Of a stretch of 64,000 nt of DNA, positions 48,623-57,926 are shown piece by piece (position 1 is the first letter of the stretch; each line of letters opens with the position of its first letter). Source of the stretch: Actinomadura rubteroloni (GTDB taxonomy: Bacteria > Actinomycetota > Actinomycetes > Streptosporangiales > Streptosporangiaceae); contig NZ_MTBP01000003.1 of assembly GCF_002911665.1 (NCBI RefSeq), forward strand, positions 124,001 through 188,000. The letters run 5' to 3'. Below the pieces are notes generated by a model. It had not been told where the DNA came from, ran no database searches, and saw nothing but the letters and a program-made list of their open reading frames with translations. The translations under genes and the position numbers were made by a program.

Positions 48623-51619
48623 ATGGTCGAACCGGCCCCTCTCGGCCCCGGCGATCCCGTGCGGCTGGGCGATTTCCGGATCCTCGGCCGGCTCGGGGCG
48701 GGCGGTCAGGGCACCGTGTACCTCGGCCGGGCCGAGGGCGGCGGACCGCCCGTCGCCGTCAAGCTGCTGCACGCCGAACTGCTCGGCGACGCGACCGCCC
48801 GTGCCCGGTTCGTCCGGGAACTGGCGTTGCTGCAGCGCGTCGCGGGATTCTGCACGGCGCAGGTCCTCGACGCCGACCTCGCGGGGGACCGGCCCTACAT
48901 CGTCAGCGAATACGTGCCGGGCCCGTCGCTGCGGGACCTCGTCCGGTCGGCCGGACCCCGGACCGGCGGGGACCTCGACCGGCTCGCCGTCGGCACCGCG
49001 ACCGCGCTCGCCGCCATCCACCGCGCCGGGGTCGTCCACCGCGACCTGAAACCGCGCAACGTCCTGCTCGGCCCGGACGGTCCGCGCGTGATCGACTTCG
49101 GCGTCGCCCGCTTCCTGGACGCCGGATCGACCGTCACCGGCCCGCTCGTCGGCACCCTCGCCTACATGGCCCCCGAACAACTCGACGGCGGCACCGCCGG
49201 ACCCGCCGCCGACATGTTCGCCTGGGCCGCGACGCTCCTGTTCGCCGCGTCCGGCCGGGACGCCTTCGCGGGCGGCCCACTGCCCGCCGTCATGTACCGG
49301 ATCAAGCACGAGACACCGGACCTCGGCCCGCTGCCCGGCCCGGTCGCCGACTTCGCCGCCGCCTGCCTCGCCAAGGACCCGCGCGAGCGCCCCGACGCCG
49401 AAACCGTCCTGCTCGGCCTGCTCGGCGACCTGGGCCCGTCCCGCACAACCCCCGCAGCCCACGCCGCGCCGGGCACCGTCCCACCCGCCTTCGGCCGCTC
49501 CAACCCCGCCCGAACCCCCACCACCCCACCACCGCCCGCCGCCCAAAACCTCGGCCCCGCACCAACCGCACCACCCGCATCACACAGCGCGCCCGCACCC
49601 AACCAGCCCGCCGCACCCAACGCGCTGCCAGCACCGAATCCGGCCGCCGCACCCAACACGCCCGCCGCGCCGAGCGCGCCCGCCGCGCCCAACGCGCTTC
49701 CTGCTCCGAACGCGGCCCCGGCACCCAACGCCGCGCCCGCACCCAACGTTGTTCCCGCTCGGGACACGGAGGCTGCGCCCAACGCGGCTCCCGCTCCGAA
49801 CGCGGCTCCCGCGCGCGACGCGGCTTCCGCTGCGAACGCCGTTTCCGCGCGGGACGCGGAGGTTGCCCCCAACGCGGCCTCCGCGCCGGACGCGCCGCCC
49901 GCGATGCCTGCACCGGCCGCGGTGGTTACGCCGGAGGCGGAGCTGCCTACGCGGGACGCGTCCTTCGAGTCCAACGCGGCGCCCGCGCCAGCCGTGCCGC
50001 CCGCGCGGGACGCGGTGCCCGCGCGGGACGGGGTGCCTGCACCGGGCGCGGCGCCTGTACCGGAGGCGCTGCCTACGGGCGACGCGTCCTCCGCGTCCAA
50101 CGCGGTGCCTGCGCCCGACGCGGTGCCTGCGCGGGACGCGGTGCCTGCGCGGGACGCGGTGCCTGCGCGGGACGCGGTGCCTGCGCGGGACGCGGTGCCT
50201 GCGCCGTGCGGCGGGCCTGCGTGGGAGGGCGGTGCTGCGCCCGGCGCTGCGTCCGCGCGGGACGTAGAGCTTGCGCCGGACGGTGAGGCCGTGCCGGGCG
50301 CTTTTTCTGCGCCGAGCGATGCGCGTGCGCGTCGTGGCAATGTCGCGCGGAGCGGTGAGGGTGCGCCGCGCGCGGCATCTGCGCCGGATCACGGATACGG
50401 CCCGAACGGCGTGCCCGCGCCGCGCAGCGAGGCGGCGCCGGGCGGTGAGGCGGCGCCGGACGCGGGGTCCGCGCTCGATCCCGGGGCTGCGCGGGACGCC
50501 GTCCCGGCGCTCGAAACTGCGTCCGCGCCGGGTGCCGCGCCTGCTGCGCACGCCGCGTCGGCGCGCAGCGGGGCGCCTGCGCCGGGCGGTGGGGGTGTGC
50601 CCGCGCGCGAGGCGGCGTCCGCTGGTCCTGTGCCTGACTCTGTCCTTGAGCCCGCGTCGCCGTCAAGCGCCGCGGCCGCGCCGGGTGCGGCGCCTGCCGC
50701 GCACGCGCCTGCCGCGCACGCGGCGGACGGGCGCGGTGGGGCGCCCGCGTCGGGTGGCGAGGGCGCGCCGGGTTTTGCGCCGCAGGCGGCTGCTGGTTGT
50801 GCGCCTGACTCTGGTCCTGCGGGCGCGTCGCCGTCGGCCGAGCGGGGCGGCGCGTCGGCGCCCGTCTCCGCGTACGCGTCCGGCGCGCCGCCGCATGCCG
50901 CATCCGGCGGGGCTCCGGGCGCTGCGCCGACGCCGCACGACGCGGACGTGCCGGAGGGCGGGACTGTGCCGTACGCGACGGGTGCGCCGGACGGTCAGTC
51001 GGCGCCTCCGCATGAGGGCGGGGGCGCGTGGGACGGGATCTATCGCGGGCCGGAACGGCGGCGGGCTCGCGGCGGGCGGCTCGGCGCCCGGCCGCCGCTG
51101 CGGAGCGCGTCCGCGCCTCCGCCCGCGCCCGCGCCGACGCGTGGGCCTTCGTCCGCGCCTGCGCCTGCGCGTGGACCTGCGTTTGCGCCTGGGCGCGTGC
51201 CCGTGATCGCTCGGCCGCGGCATCGGCGGCCGGCGCGTGGGTTGCCGCGGTCGCGGGCGGCTGCCGCCGGGCTGGCGCTCGCCGCCGGGCTGGCCGTCGC
51301 GGATCTCGGCGCGGGGCTGATCGGCGGGCTCGTCGACGGGCCGGTGGCGCGTACGGCCGCCGATGTGACCGCGACCGGGCTCGGCACCACCGTGGTGATG
51401 ATGCTCGCGTTCGTCACGCTGGTCGCGGTGCCGGTGGCGTGGCAGGGAATCCGCGCCGCCGCGTGGGCGGCTGCCGCCGCGCGTCTCGCGCGGCTCGTCC
51501 TGTGGGCGCTGTTCGGCGCAGCCGAGACGACCGCGACGACCGTCTACACCGCGCTGACCACCGTCGCCGTCATGCTGCTCGCACGTGCGCTCAACCGTCG
51601 CGCCCGGCGAACGCCGTGA
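48623..51619 (+). CDS. Membrane-anchored Ser/Thr protein kinase with a long Ala/Pro low-complexity linker
   Basis: This is a 998-aa protein. A complete kinase domain occupies about 18-275: Gly loop GRLGAGGQGTVYLG, K47 in VAVKLL, HRDLKPRN with D141, DFG 158-160 and APE 183-185. It is followed by roughly 520 residues of Ala/Pro/Arg/Asp low complexity with repeated PNAAPAPNAAPA and AVPARDAVPARD phrases. A WDGIYRGPERRR motif near 802-813 precedes a basic Pro-rich stretch and three hydrophobic helices (about 878-903, 924-941, 971-990). Typical actinobacterial kinases have one helix and an extracellular sensor; here the membrane part is terminal and multi-pass. It converges with the VWA gene 10 bases away. 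Confidence 0.9.
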   Translation: MVEPAPLGPGDPVRLGDFRILGRLGAGGQGTVYLGRAEGGGPPVAVKLLHAELLGDATARARFVRELALLQRVAGFCTAQVLDADLAGDRPYIVSEYVPGPSLRDLVRSAGPRTGGDLDRLAVGTATALAAIHRAGVVHRDLKPRNVLLGPDGPRVIDFGVARFLDAGSTVTGPLVGTLAYMAPEQLDGGTAGPAADMFAWAATLLFAASGRDAFAGGPLPAVMYRIKHETPDLGPLPGPVADFAAACLAKDPRERPDAETVLLGLLGDLGPSRTTPAAHAAPGTVPPAFGRSNPARTPTTPPPPAAQNLGPAPTAPPASHSAPAPNQPAAPNALPAPNPAAAPNTPAAPSAPAAPNALPAPNAAPAPNAAPAPNVVPARDTEAAPNAAPAPNAAPARDAASAANAVSARDAEVAPNAASAPDAPPAMPAPAAVVTPEAELPTRDASFESNAAPAPAVPPARDAVPARDGVPAPGAAPVPEALPTGDASSASNAVPAPDAVPARDAVPARDAVPARDAVPARDAVPAPCGGPAWEGGAAPGAASARDVELAPDGEAVPGAFSAPSDARARRGNVARSGEGAPRAASAPDHGYGPNGVPAPRSEAAPGGEAAPDAGSALDPGAARDAVPALETASAPGAAPAAHAASARSGAPAPGGGGVPAREAASAGPVPDSVLEPASPSSAAAAPGAAPAAHAPAAHAADGRGGAPASGGEGAPGFAPQAAAGCAPDSGPAGASPSAERGGASAPVSAYASGAPPHAASGGAPGAAPTPHDADVPEGGTVPYATGAPDGQSAPPHEGGGAWDGIYRGPERRRARGGRLGARPPLRSASAPPPAPAPTRGPSSAPAPARGPAFAPGRVPVIARPRHRRPARGLPRSRAAAAGLALAAGLAVADLGAGLIGGLVDGPVARTAADVTATGLGTTVVMMLAFVTLVAVPVAWQGIRAAAWAAAAARLARLVLWALFGAAETTATTVYTALTTVAVMLLARALNRRARRTP
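50102..50209 (+). repeat. Six tandem 18-bp repeats within the kinase linker
   Basis: The unit GCGGTGCCTGCGCGGGAC (encoding AVPARD) is present six times head to tail. The four central copies (50120-50191) are identical and the outer two are slightly diverged. Perfect in-frame repeats of this kind expand and contract by slippage, so the linker length probably varies between strains. Confidence 0.95.
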
Positions 51620-51629
51620 GGCCGTGGGT

Positions 51630-52787
51630 TCAGGTGTTGTGGCTGGCGAACGGTGTGAGGTCGCGGCGTTCTACTGCCGCCGCCATCAGGTCGGGGAAGC
51701 GGTCCGGGGTGCAGGCGAAGGCGGGGACTCCCAGGGCCGCCAGGGCTGCCGCGTTTTCGGCGTCGTAGGCGGGGGCGCCGTCGTCGGAGAGGGCCAGGAG
51801 GGCGATCACCGTGACGCCGGACGCGGTCAGGCGGGCCACGCGTCGCAGCAGTTCGTCGCGGACGCCGCCCTCGTACAGGTCGCTGACCAGGACGAGAATC
51901 GTGTCGTCGGGGCGGTCGACCAGGGACGAGCAGTACGCGACGGCGCGGTTGATGTCGGTGCCCCCGCCCAGCCGCGCGCCGAACAGGACTTCTACCGGGT
52001 CGTGCAGGTCCGGGGTGAGGTCCACGACGGACGTGTCGAACACGACCAGCGACGTCCGCAGGGAACGCAGCGACGCCAGCACCGCGCCGAACACGGAGGC
52101 GTATACCAGGGACGCCGCCATCGAGCCGCTCTGGTCCACGGCGAGGATGACGTCCCGTTTGATCGCCTGCTGGCGCCGTCCGTAGGCGATCAGCCGTTCG
52201 GGGATCACGGTGTTGTGTTCGGGCAGGTAGTTGCGCAGGTTCGCGCGGATCGTCGCGCCCCAGTCGATCTCGGCGGGACGGCGCGGGCGGGGCGTGCGGG
52301 CCGTCCGGTCCAGCGCGCCGCCGAGCGCGGAGCGGGTGCGCTGCGCGAGCCGTCGTTCGAGGTCGGCGACGACCCGCGCCACCACGGCCCGCGCCGACTC
52401 GCGCGCCCGGTCGGGCAGGAGGCGGTGCAGGGACAGCAGCGTGCCGACGAGATGGACGTCGGGTTCGACGGCGTCCAGCATCTCCGGTTCGAGCAGCAGG
52501 CGGGTGAGGTCGAGGCGTTCGATCGCGTCCCGCTGCATCACCCGGACGACCGGCGTCGGGAAATAGGTCCGGACGTCCCCGAGCCATCGCGCGACCGACG
52601 GCGCCGAGTCGCCGAGGCCCGCGCCGCGCCGGCCGCCGCGCCCGCCGGGACGGGACCCGTAGAGCTTGTGCAGCGCGGCGTCCATCCGGGCGTCGTCGCC
52701 GGTCAGCGTCGCGCCGGTGCCGTCGTCGTCACCCCCGAGGACGAGCCGCCAGCGGCGCAGCCGTTCGGTGTCGGGAACGTCGGTCAT
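51630..52787 (-). CDS. VWA domain protein of a MoxR-associated cluster (YehP-like)
   Basis: This is a 385-aa protein. About 200 helical residues precede a von Willebrand A domain with an intact MIDAS: DVILAVDQSGSM (D218, S220, S222), then GGTDINRA with the MIDAS Thr, and LVSDLYEGG. Size and layout match YehP/CoxE-like VWA proteins that work with MoxR AAA ATPases as metal-cofactor or protein-complex chaperones. Its ATG overlaps the DUF5682 stop (52784-52787). Last gene of the minus-strand cluster. Confidence 0.88.
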   Translation of the reverse strand: MTDVPDTERLRRWRLVLGGDDDGTGATLTGDDARMDAALHKLYGSRPGGRGGRRGAGLGDSAPSVARWLGDVRTYFPTPVVRVMQRDAIERLDLTRLLLEPEMLDAVEPDVHLVGTLLSLHRLLPDRARESARAVVARVVADLERRLAQRTRSALGGALDRTARTPRPRRPAEIDWGATIRANLRNYLPEHNTVIPERLIAYGRRQQAIKRDVILAVDQSGSMAASLVYASVFGAVLASLRSLRTSLVVFDTSVVDLTPDLHDPVEVLFGARLGGGTDINRAVAYCSSLVDRPDDTILVLVSDLYEGGVRDELLRRVARLTASGVTVIALLALSDDGAPAYDAENAAALAALGVPAFACTPDRFPDLMAAAVERRDLTPFASHNT

Positions 52788-55024
52788 GCGGGGGCCTCCC
52801 AGCCGAGGATGCGCAGGACGGTCGCGGCGGCGGGGTCGGCGCGCGACGGATCGGGGACGTCCCCGGAGCCCGGCCCCGCGGTCCGGCCCGGACGCCGCAC
52901 CCGCTCGCCGATCGCCCGCCGCTCCGCCGACCCGTAGCCGCCGAACGTGCGGCGCAGCAGCGGCAGGACGGTCCCGAACGTCTCGGCGGGCAGCCCGGCG
53001 AGCCACTCGTCCAGCAGCCCGAGCAGCGCGTCGTCGTGGACGAGCACCACCCCGCCGTCTGCGAGGAACCCCTCGATCCACGCGGCGGCGCGGTCGGCGG
53101 GCGCGCCGGACGACACCGCGCGGGCCATGCGCCCCGATGCGTCCGGCAGCCGGCCCGTGTCGAGCAGCAGCCGCGTGACGCGCCCGTCGATCAGCCCGTG
53201 CAGGCCCGGCCGCCCGAGCAGGTCGGTGAGCGCGCCGAGCCAGGCGTCGCGGTGCCCGGCCGCGTCGTCGCCGAGCAGGGACAGCGCCTCGTGGACGGCC
53301 CCGATCCCGGCGAGCAGCGCGCGGGCCGCGTCGTCGTCCAGGCCGGTCGCGGCGCGCGGCAGGCCGACGCGGATCCGCACGGCGAGGCCGTCCACGACCG
53401 TGCGCAGCGGCGCGGGGTCGGTGCCGCGCACGTCGCCGTACCGCAGCGCCCGCACCAGCGCGGGCAGCGCCGCCATCAGGTGCGCGGTGCCCGGCTCGAC
53501 GGCGGCGCGGTCGGCGAGGACGCGCATCACGTCCGGCAGCGCGGCGCCGAGGTCGGCGAGCAGGCACCGTTCGGCGAGCGCCGTCAGGTCGGCGAGGGAG
53601 TCGGCGTGGACGGCGAGGTCGCGGGCGCGGGCCGCCGCCGCGTCCGCCACGGTCGTGCCCCACACCCCGGCCTCGATCAGCCGGACGTCGAACTCGGGCC
53701 GCCAGCGGACCGTCCACGCCTCCCGGAACGTGCCGCGCGACCGGCTCGCGCCGGTGTCGGGGACGCCCCACTCCACGTCCAGCAGCCGCAGCCGGTGCAG
53801 CAGGCGGCTGCGCTCCAGGTCGTTCGGGACGCGCAGGTCCAGGTCGAGGTCCTTGTCCTCCGCCGACGGCTTCAGCCGCAGCCGCCGCTGCGCCGCCACC
53901 AGGTCGCGCTGGAGCGGGACCATCGGCGTCGCGTCCGGCACCGCGCCGAGCCGCTCCCCGACGACCAGCCGCTGCGCGACCAGGGCGACCGGCTCGTCCG
54001 CGCCCCCGCACAGCACCGCCCGGACGGCCTCGGTCACCTCGTCCAGCCCGGCCAGCGGACGGCCGCGCAGCGCCGCGAGGGCCTCTGCCAGCCGCACCGC
54101 CTCGATGACGTCCGCCGACGAGACGTGCAGGTCCTCCGCGCGCAGCACCCGCGCCGCCGCCGTCAGCCACCGCTCGACCGGACGGTCCGGCGCGGTGAAC
54201 AGGTGGTGGTACCAGCCGGGGGAGCGGACGCCCGCGCCGTAGCCGGACCAGCCCGCGAGCCGCCCGTGCGTCCACGGCACCCAGGTCAGCGCGACCTTCG
54301 CGCGGGGCAGGCCGCGCAGCGTCCGGTCGTCGTGGGCGGCGGGGATCCCCGCCAGCAGCGCCGGGACGTGCCACGCCCCGCACACCACCGCGATCCGGCG
54401 GAACCCGTCGCGGCGGGCGCGGCGCAGCGTCCGCCGCATGAACGCCTCGCGGCACGCCTCCCGGCCGGACACGGCGCCCGGCGTGACGGGGCCGCGCAGC
54501 TCGGCCATCGCCTCGGCGATCGCCGGGAAGGGGGACGGGCCGTCCACGCGGTGCTCCACCACGTCGTCCCACCAGCGCTCGGCGTCGTCGTAGCCGGCGG
54601 CCTCGGCGAGCGTCGCCAGCGGGTCGACGCGCGGATCCGACGCGTCGCCTGGTTCTTCCTCGTGCGCGAGCCGGTGCGCGGCGGGCAGGTCGCAGAACCG
54701 GACCGGCACGCCCGCGCCGGCCGCGTACCGCAGGGCCTGCCATTCCGGGCTGAACTCGGCGAACGGCCAGAACAGCGCGCGGCGGCCCGGCTCGGCGCCC
54801 TCGGCGTAGGCCAGCAGCGCGACCGGCGGCGCCATGTCCGGATCGGCGGCGAGCGCGACGAGCGCGTCGGCCTCCGGCGGCCCCTCGATCAGCACCGCGT
54901 CCGGCGCGAACGCCGCCAGCGCCCGGCGCACCGCGCGCGCCGACCCCGGCCCGTGGTGCCGGACCCCGTACACCTCCACGACGGCCTGCGCGGCGTCCGG
55001 TTCGAGGACCGCCGGGCTGGTCAC
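52784..55024 (-). CDS. DUF5682 family protein (YehM-like)
   Basis: This is a 746-aa protein of unknown activity. The N-terminal domain begins VVEVYGVRHHGPGSARAVRR and VLIEGPPEADALVALA, resembling the TraB/ChaN-type fold, with VCGAWHVPALLAG further on (His in GAWH). The long helical C-terminal region is followed by an ILGWEAP end. DUF5682 genes consistently sit between a VWA gene and a MoxR ATPase. GTG 55024 overlaps the AAA stop, giving tight coupling. Confidence 0.85.
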   Translation of the reverse strand: MTSPAVLEPDAAQAVVEVYGVRHHGPGSARAVRRALAAFAPDAVLIEGPPEADALVALAADPDMAPPVALLAYAEGAEPGRRALFWPFAEFSPEWQALRYAAGAGVPVRFCDLPAAHRLAHEEEPGDASDPRVDPLATLAEAAGYDDAERWWDDVVEHRVDGPSPFPAIAEAMAELRGPVTPGAVSGREACREAFMRRTLRRARRDGFRRIAVVCGAWHVPALLAGIPAAHDDRTLRGLPRAKVALTWVPWTHGRLAGWSGYGAGVRSPGWYHHLFTAPDRPVERWLTAAARVLRAEDLHVSSADVIEAVRLAEALAALRGRPLAGLDEVTEAVRAVLCGGADEPVALVAQRLVVGERLGAVPDATPMVPLQRDLVAAQRRLRLKPSAEDKDLDLDLRVPNDLERSRLLHRLRLLDVEWGVPDTGASRSRGTFREAWTVRWRPEFDVRLIEAGVWGTTVADAAAARARDLAVHADSLADLTALAERCLLADLGAALPDVMRVLADRAAVEPGTAHLMAALPALVRALRYGDVRGTDPAPLRTVVDGLAVRIRVGLPRAATGLDDDAARALLAGIGAVHEALSLLGDDAAGHRDAWLGALTDLLGRPGLHGLIDGRVTRLLLDTGRLPDASGRMARAVSSGAPADRAAAWIEGFLADGGVVLVHDDALLGLLDEWLAGLPAETFGTVLPLLRRTFGGYGSAERRAIGERVRRPGRTAGPGSGDVPDPSRADPAAATVLRILGWEAPA

Positions 55025-56100
55025 GCCAGTTCCCGGCAGGCCCGGTAGAAGTCGCTCCACTCCGGGCGCGTCCGCACGACCGTCTCCAGGTACTCCTGCC
55101 ACGCGACCGCGTCGGCGGACGGGTCCTGCACGACCGCGCCGACGATCCCGGCCGCGACGTCGGACGGGCGCAGCGTCCCGTCCCCGAAGTGCGCCGCGAG
55201 CGCGAGCCCGCCCGTCACCACCGAGATCGCCTCGGCGGTGCTCAGCGTGCCGCTCGGGACCTTCAGCGTCGTCCGGCCGTCCGCCGAGTGGCCCGACCGC
55301 AGCTCGCGGAACACCGTGACGACGCGCCGGATCTCGGCCAGCCCGGCGGGCGCGGCGGGCAGCTCCAGCGCCGTCCCGAGCTGCTCGACGCGCCGCGCGA
55401 CGATCGCGACCTCGTCCTCGACGGTCTCCGGCAGCGGCAGCACGACCGTGTTGAACCGGCGGCGCAGCGCGCTCGACAGCTCGTTCACGCCCCGGTCCCG
55501 GTCGTTGGCGGTCGCGATGACCGTGAAGCCCGGCCGCGCCTGCACCTCGGTGTTCAGTTCCGGGACGGGCAGCGTCTTCTCCGACAGCATGGTGATCAGC
55601 GCGTCCTGGACGTCGCCCGGCATCCGGGTCAGCTCCTCGACGCGCGCGACCGCGCCGCGCCGCATCGCGCGCAGCAGCGGGCTCTCCACCAGCGCCGCCG
55701 CCGACGGGCCCTCGGCGAGCAGCCGCGCGTAGTTCCACCCGTACCGGACGGCCTCCTCCGACGTCCCGGCCGTCCCCTGGACCAGCAGCGTCGAGTCGCC
55801 GCTGATCGCGGCGGCCAGATGCTCCGACACCCACGTCTTCGCGGTGCCCGGCACGCCGAGCAGCAGCAGCGCGCGGTCGGTCGCGAGCGTCGCGACGGCG
55901 ACCTCCACCAGCCGGCGCGGCCCCACGTACTTCGGGCTGACCACCGCGCCGCCCGGCAGTTCGCCGCCGAGCAGGTAGGCGGTGACGGCCCACGGCGACA
56001 ATTTCCAGCCGGGCGGGCGCGGCCGGTCGTCGTGCTCGGCGAGCAGGGCGAGTTCGGCGGCGAACTCCTGTTCGGCGTGCGGCCGCAGGACGTCGGTCAC
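55021..56100 (-). CDS. MoxR-type AAA ATPase (YehL-like)
   Basis: This is a 359-aa AAA+ ATPase. It has Walker A GVPGTAKT (82-89), a Walker B segment GAVARVEELTRMP, pre-sensor ELNTEVQARPGFTVIATAND (sensor 1 Asn) and an arginine-finger RRRFNTVVLPLP. The length and the absent lid insert fit the YehL branch of MoxR, paired with VWA proteins. GTG 56100 overlaps the DUF5691 stop (GTGA). It presumably remodels a target complex together with the VWA, DUF5682 and DUF5691 proteins. Confidence 0.92.
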   Translation of the reverse strand: MTDVLRPHAEQEFAAELALLAEHDDRPRPPGWKLSPWAVTAYLLGGELPGGAVVSPKYVGPRRLVEVAVATLATDRALLLLGVPGTAKTWVSEHLAAAISGDSTLLVQGTAGTSEEAVRYGWNYARLLAEGPSAAALVESPLLRAMRRGAVARVEELTRMPGDVQDALITMLSEKTLPVPELNTEVQARPGFTVIATANDRDRGVNELSSALRRRFNTVVLPLPETVEDEVAIVARRVEQLGTALELPAAPAGLAEIRRVVTVFRELRSGHSADGRTTLKVPSGTLSTAEAISVVTGGLALAAHFGDGTLRPSDVAAGIVGAVVQDPSADAVAWQEYLETVVRTRPEWSDFYRACRELA

Positions 56101-57629
56101 GGATGAAGCTCCTTCACCATGGCGTGGCGGTAGCGCAGGGTCGCGACGAGCGCGTCCCGGACGGTCACGGTCTCGGGGGTGCCGAGCCCGGCGAAACGGT
56201 CGGCGTAGCGGTCGGCCAGGGCCGGGTCCAGGCGGTGCCCGGCGTCGCGGGCGAGGGCGCGCAGGGCGGTGTTCGCCGTCCCGGCCGGACGGTCCAGCAG
56301 GGTCGCGATCGTGCCCGCCACCGTCGCGGCGAGGTCGCCCGTCCAGGGGGACGGCAGCCGCGCGAGGACCTGCTCGGCCAGCACCTTCGGGTCGGCGATC
56401 CAGCGGACGAGCCCGGCCGCGGCCCCGGCCCGTTCGGCGGGCGGCAGCACCCCGGCCAGGTCGGCGAGGACGGCGGGGGCGTCCAGCAGCACGCCGCCGT
56501 CCAGCAGGGCCCGCGCCCACACCGCGTCGCGCTGCCACAGCGCCGCGCGGGCCAGCCCGAGATGGACGTCGCGGGCGCCCCGGCCGGGCTCGGCGCCGCT
56601 GGTGACGGGCAGCGCGAGGATCTCGGCGGGCGGCAGGGCGAACACGTCCGGCCAGGTCGCGAGCGGGGTGCGGGCCAGGATCTCGCGCAGCCACGCCTGC
56701 TGGGGCGCCGGCGTGCGGCCCGGCGCGAACGACCCCTCGGGGTGGAACGGGACGCCGTCGCGGGCCATGCCCTCGTCGTGCTCGGCGGGCGGCGTGACCG
56801 CGATCCACGTCTGGGCGCGTCCGCGCAGGGTGCGGCGTTCGGGCCGGACGCATCCGCGCGCCCGCACCGCCATCCGCGCGCCGAGCGCCGAGCCGGGCAA
56901 CTGCGCCAGCAGCGCCGCCGCCGTCGCGCGGACCTCGCCCGCCCGGTCGTCCAGCGCGGCCTCCAGGAACTCCTCGTCGGCCGCCGACAGCCCGGTCGCG
57001 AGCGCGGCGGCGAACTCGGCGCGGTCGGGGGCGCGCTCGCCGCGCCACACCGCCGCGAGTTCCGCGCGCGCCCGGTCCGGATCGGCGCGGCGCGACCGGG
57101 CGAGGTGGGCGACGCGCTGCTCGCGCGTGCCGGTGGACCAGACGCCCGGGTCGTCGGTGCCGGGATCGGCGGCGAGCGCGATGACGTACGCCCAGCGCGG
57201 GTTCTGGAGCGCCAGCCACACGCCGCGCCGCCCGACGACGGCCGCGAGGTCGCCGCGCAGGTCCCGGTGGGCGCGCTCGCGGCCGAGGTCGAGCAGGTGC
57301 GGGACGGCCCGCGCGGGCGCCCGCAGCCCCCGCGCCGCCGCCAGCCGCAGCCACTCCGGCAGCAACGCGGTGCGGCGCCCCGCGAGCAGGTCGTCCAGCC
57401 GGTCCGCCGCGTCCGCCGGCACGACCGGCAACTCCTCGGCCGGCGCGGGCGCGACCGGATCGACGCCGCCGCGCCCCGGCCGGACCCCGGCCCGCCGCCG
57501 CACCGCGAGCACGGCCGCCTGGTCGAGCAGCCGCCCCGCCGGATCCCCGCCCGCGGGCGCCCCCGCCAGGACGGGCGGAACACGCCGCGCCGTCCCGAGC
57601 AGCGCCGCCCCGACATGCTCGTCCCACAC
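56097..57629 (-). CDS. DUF5691 family protein
   Basis: This is a roughly 510-aa helical-repeat protein starting WDEHVGAALLGTARRVPPVL, with later landmarks RTALLPEWLRLAAARGLRAP, NPRWAYVIAL, PFHPEGSFAPGRTPAPQQAW and RYRHAMVKELHP. DUF5691 occurs with SWIM, MoxR, DUF5682 and VWA genes and has no known activity. GTG 57629 was chosen because conserved sequence begins there. The frame stays open up to ATG 57752, but that extension is translated from the tandem repeat (phrases such as SEPEARAAR and SERAAGERET) and is probably not genuine. Confidence 0.82.
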   Translation of the reverse strand: MWDEHVGAALLGTARRVPPVLAGAPAGGDPAGRLLDQAAVLAVRRRAGVRPGRGGVDPVAPAPAEELPVVPADAADRLDDLLAGRRTALLPEWLRLAAARGLRAPARAVPHLLDLGRERAHRDLRGDLAAVVGRRGVWLALQNPRWAYVIALAADPGTDDPGVWSTGTREQRVAHLARSRRADPDRARAELAAVWRGERAPDRAEFAAALATGLSAADEEFLEAALDDRAGEVRATAAALLAQLPGSALGARMAVRARGCVRPERRTLRGRAQTWIAVTPPAEHDEGMARDGVPFHPEGSFAPGRTPAPQQAWLREILARTPLATWPDVFALPPAEILALPVTSGAEPGRGARDVHLGLARAALWQRDAVWARALLDGGVLLDAPAVLADLAGVLPPAERAGAAAGLVRWIADPKVLAEQVLARLPSPWTGDLAATVAGTIATLLDRPAGTANTALRALARDAGHRLDPALADRYADRFAGLGTPETVTVRDALVATLRYRHAMVKELHP

Positions 57630-57635
57630 GCGTGT

Positions 57636-57919
57636 TTCCCGCTCGCCTGCGGCGCGCTCTGAGCCGCGCGCTTCCCTCGTCACGTGCTCGCTCGTTCCTC
57701 GCTGCGCGCGTTCCTCAGTCCAGCGCGCGGCGCGCGCCTCCGGCTCGCTCACTGTGCTTCCCGCGAGCCTGCGGCGCGCTCGGTGCCGCGCGCTTCCCTC
57801 GTCGCGTGCTCGCTCGTTCCTCGCTGCGCGCGCTCCTCAGTCCAGCGCGCGGCGCGCGCCTGCGGCTCGCTCACTGTGTCTCCCGCTCGCCTGCGGCGCG
57901 CTTTGAGCCGCGCGCTTCC
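57636..57919. repeat. Tandem 122-bp GC-rich repeat (about 2.3 copies) between the SWIM-type and DUF5691 genes
   Basis: Copy 1 (57636-57757) and copy 2 (57758-57879) are near-identical and a partial third copy runs to about 57919. Shared words include CGTGCTCGCTCGTTCCTCGC and CAGTCCAGCGCGCGGCGCGC. Each unit contains short GC palindromes and is open in several frames, so apparent coding here is likely fortuitous. It separates two genes that should be coupled, so it may alter the mRNA or carry a promoter. Confidence 0.9.
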
Positions 57920-57926
57920 GGCGTGC

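Noticed and set aside
50102..50209. Regular 18-bp repeats suggestive of a CRISPR array
   Set aside because: There are no spacers, and the units are contiguous, in frame with the kinase linker and encode AVPARD.
57630..57752. N-terminal extension of the DUF5691 protein through the 122-bp repeat
   Set aside because: The extra residues are repeat-encoded low complexity, and conserved sequence starts at GTG 57629. Not fully excluded.
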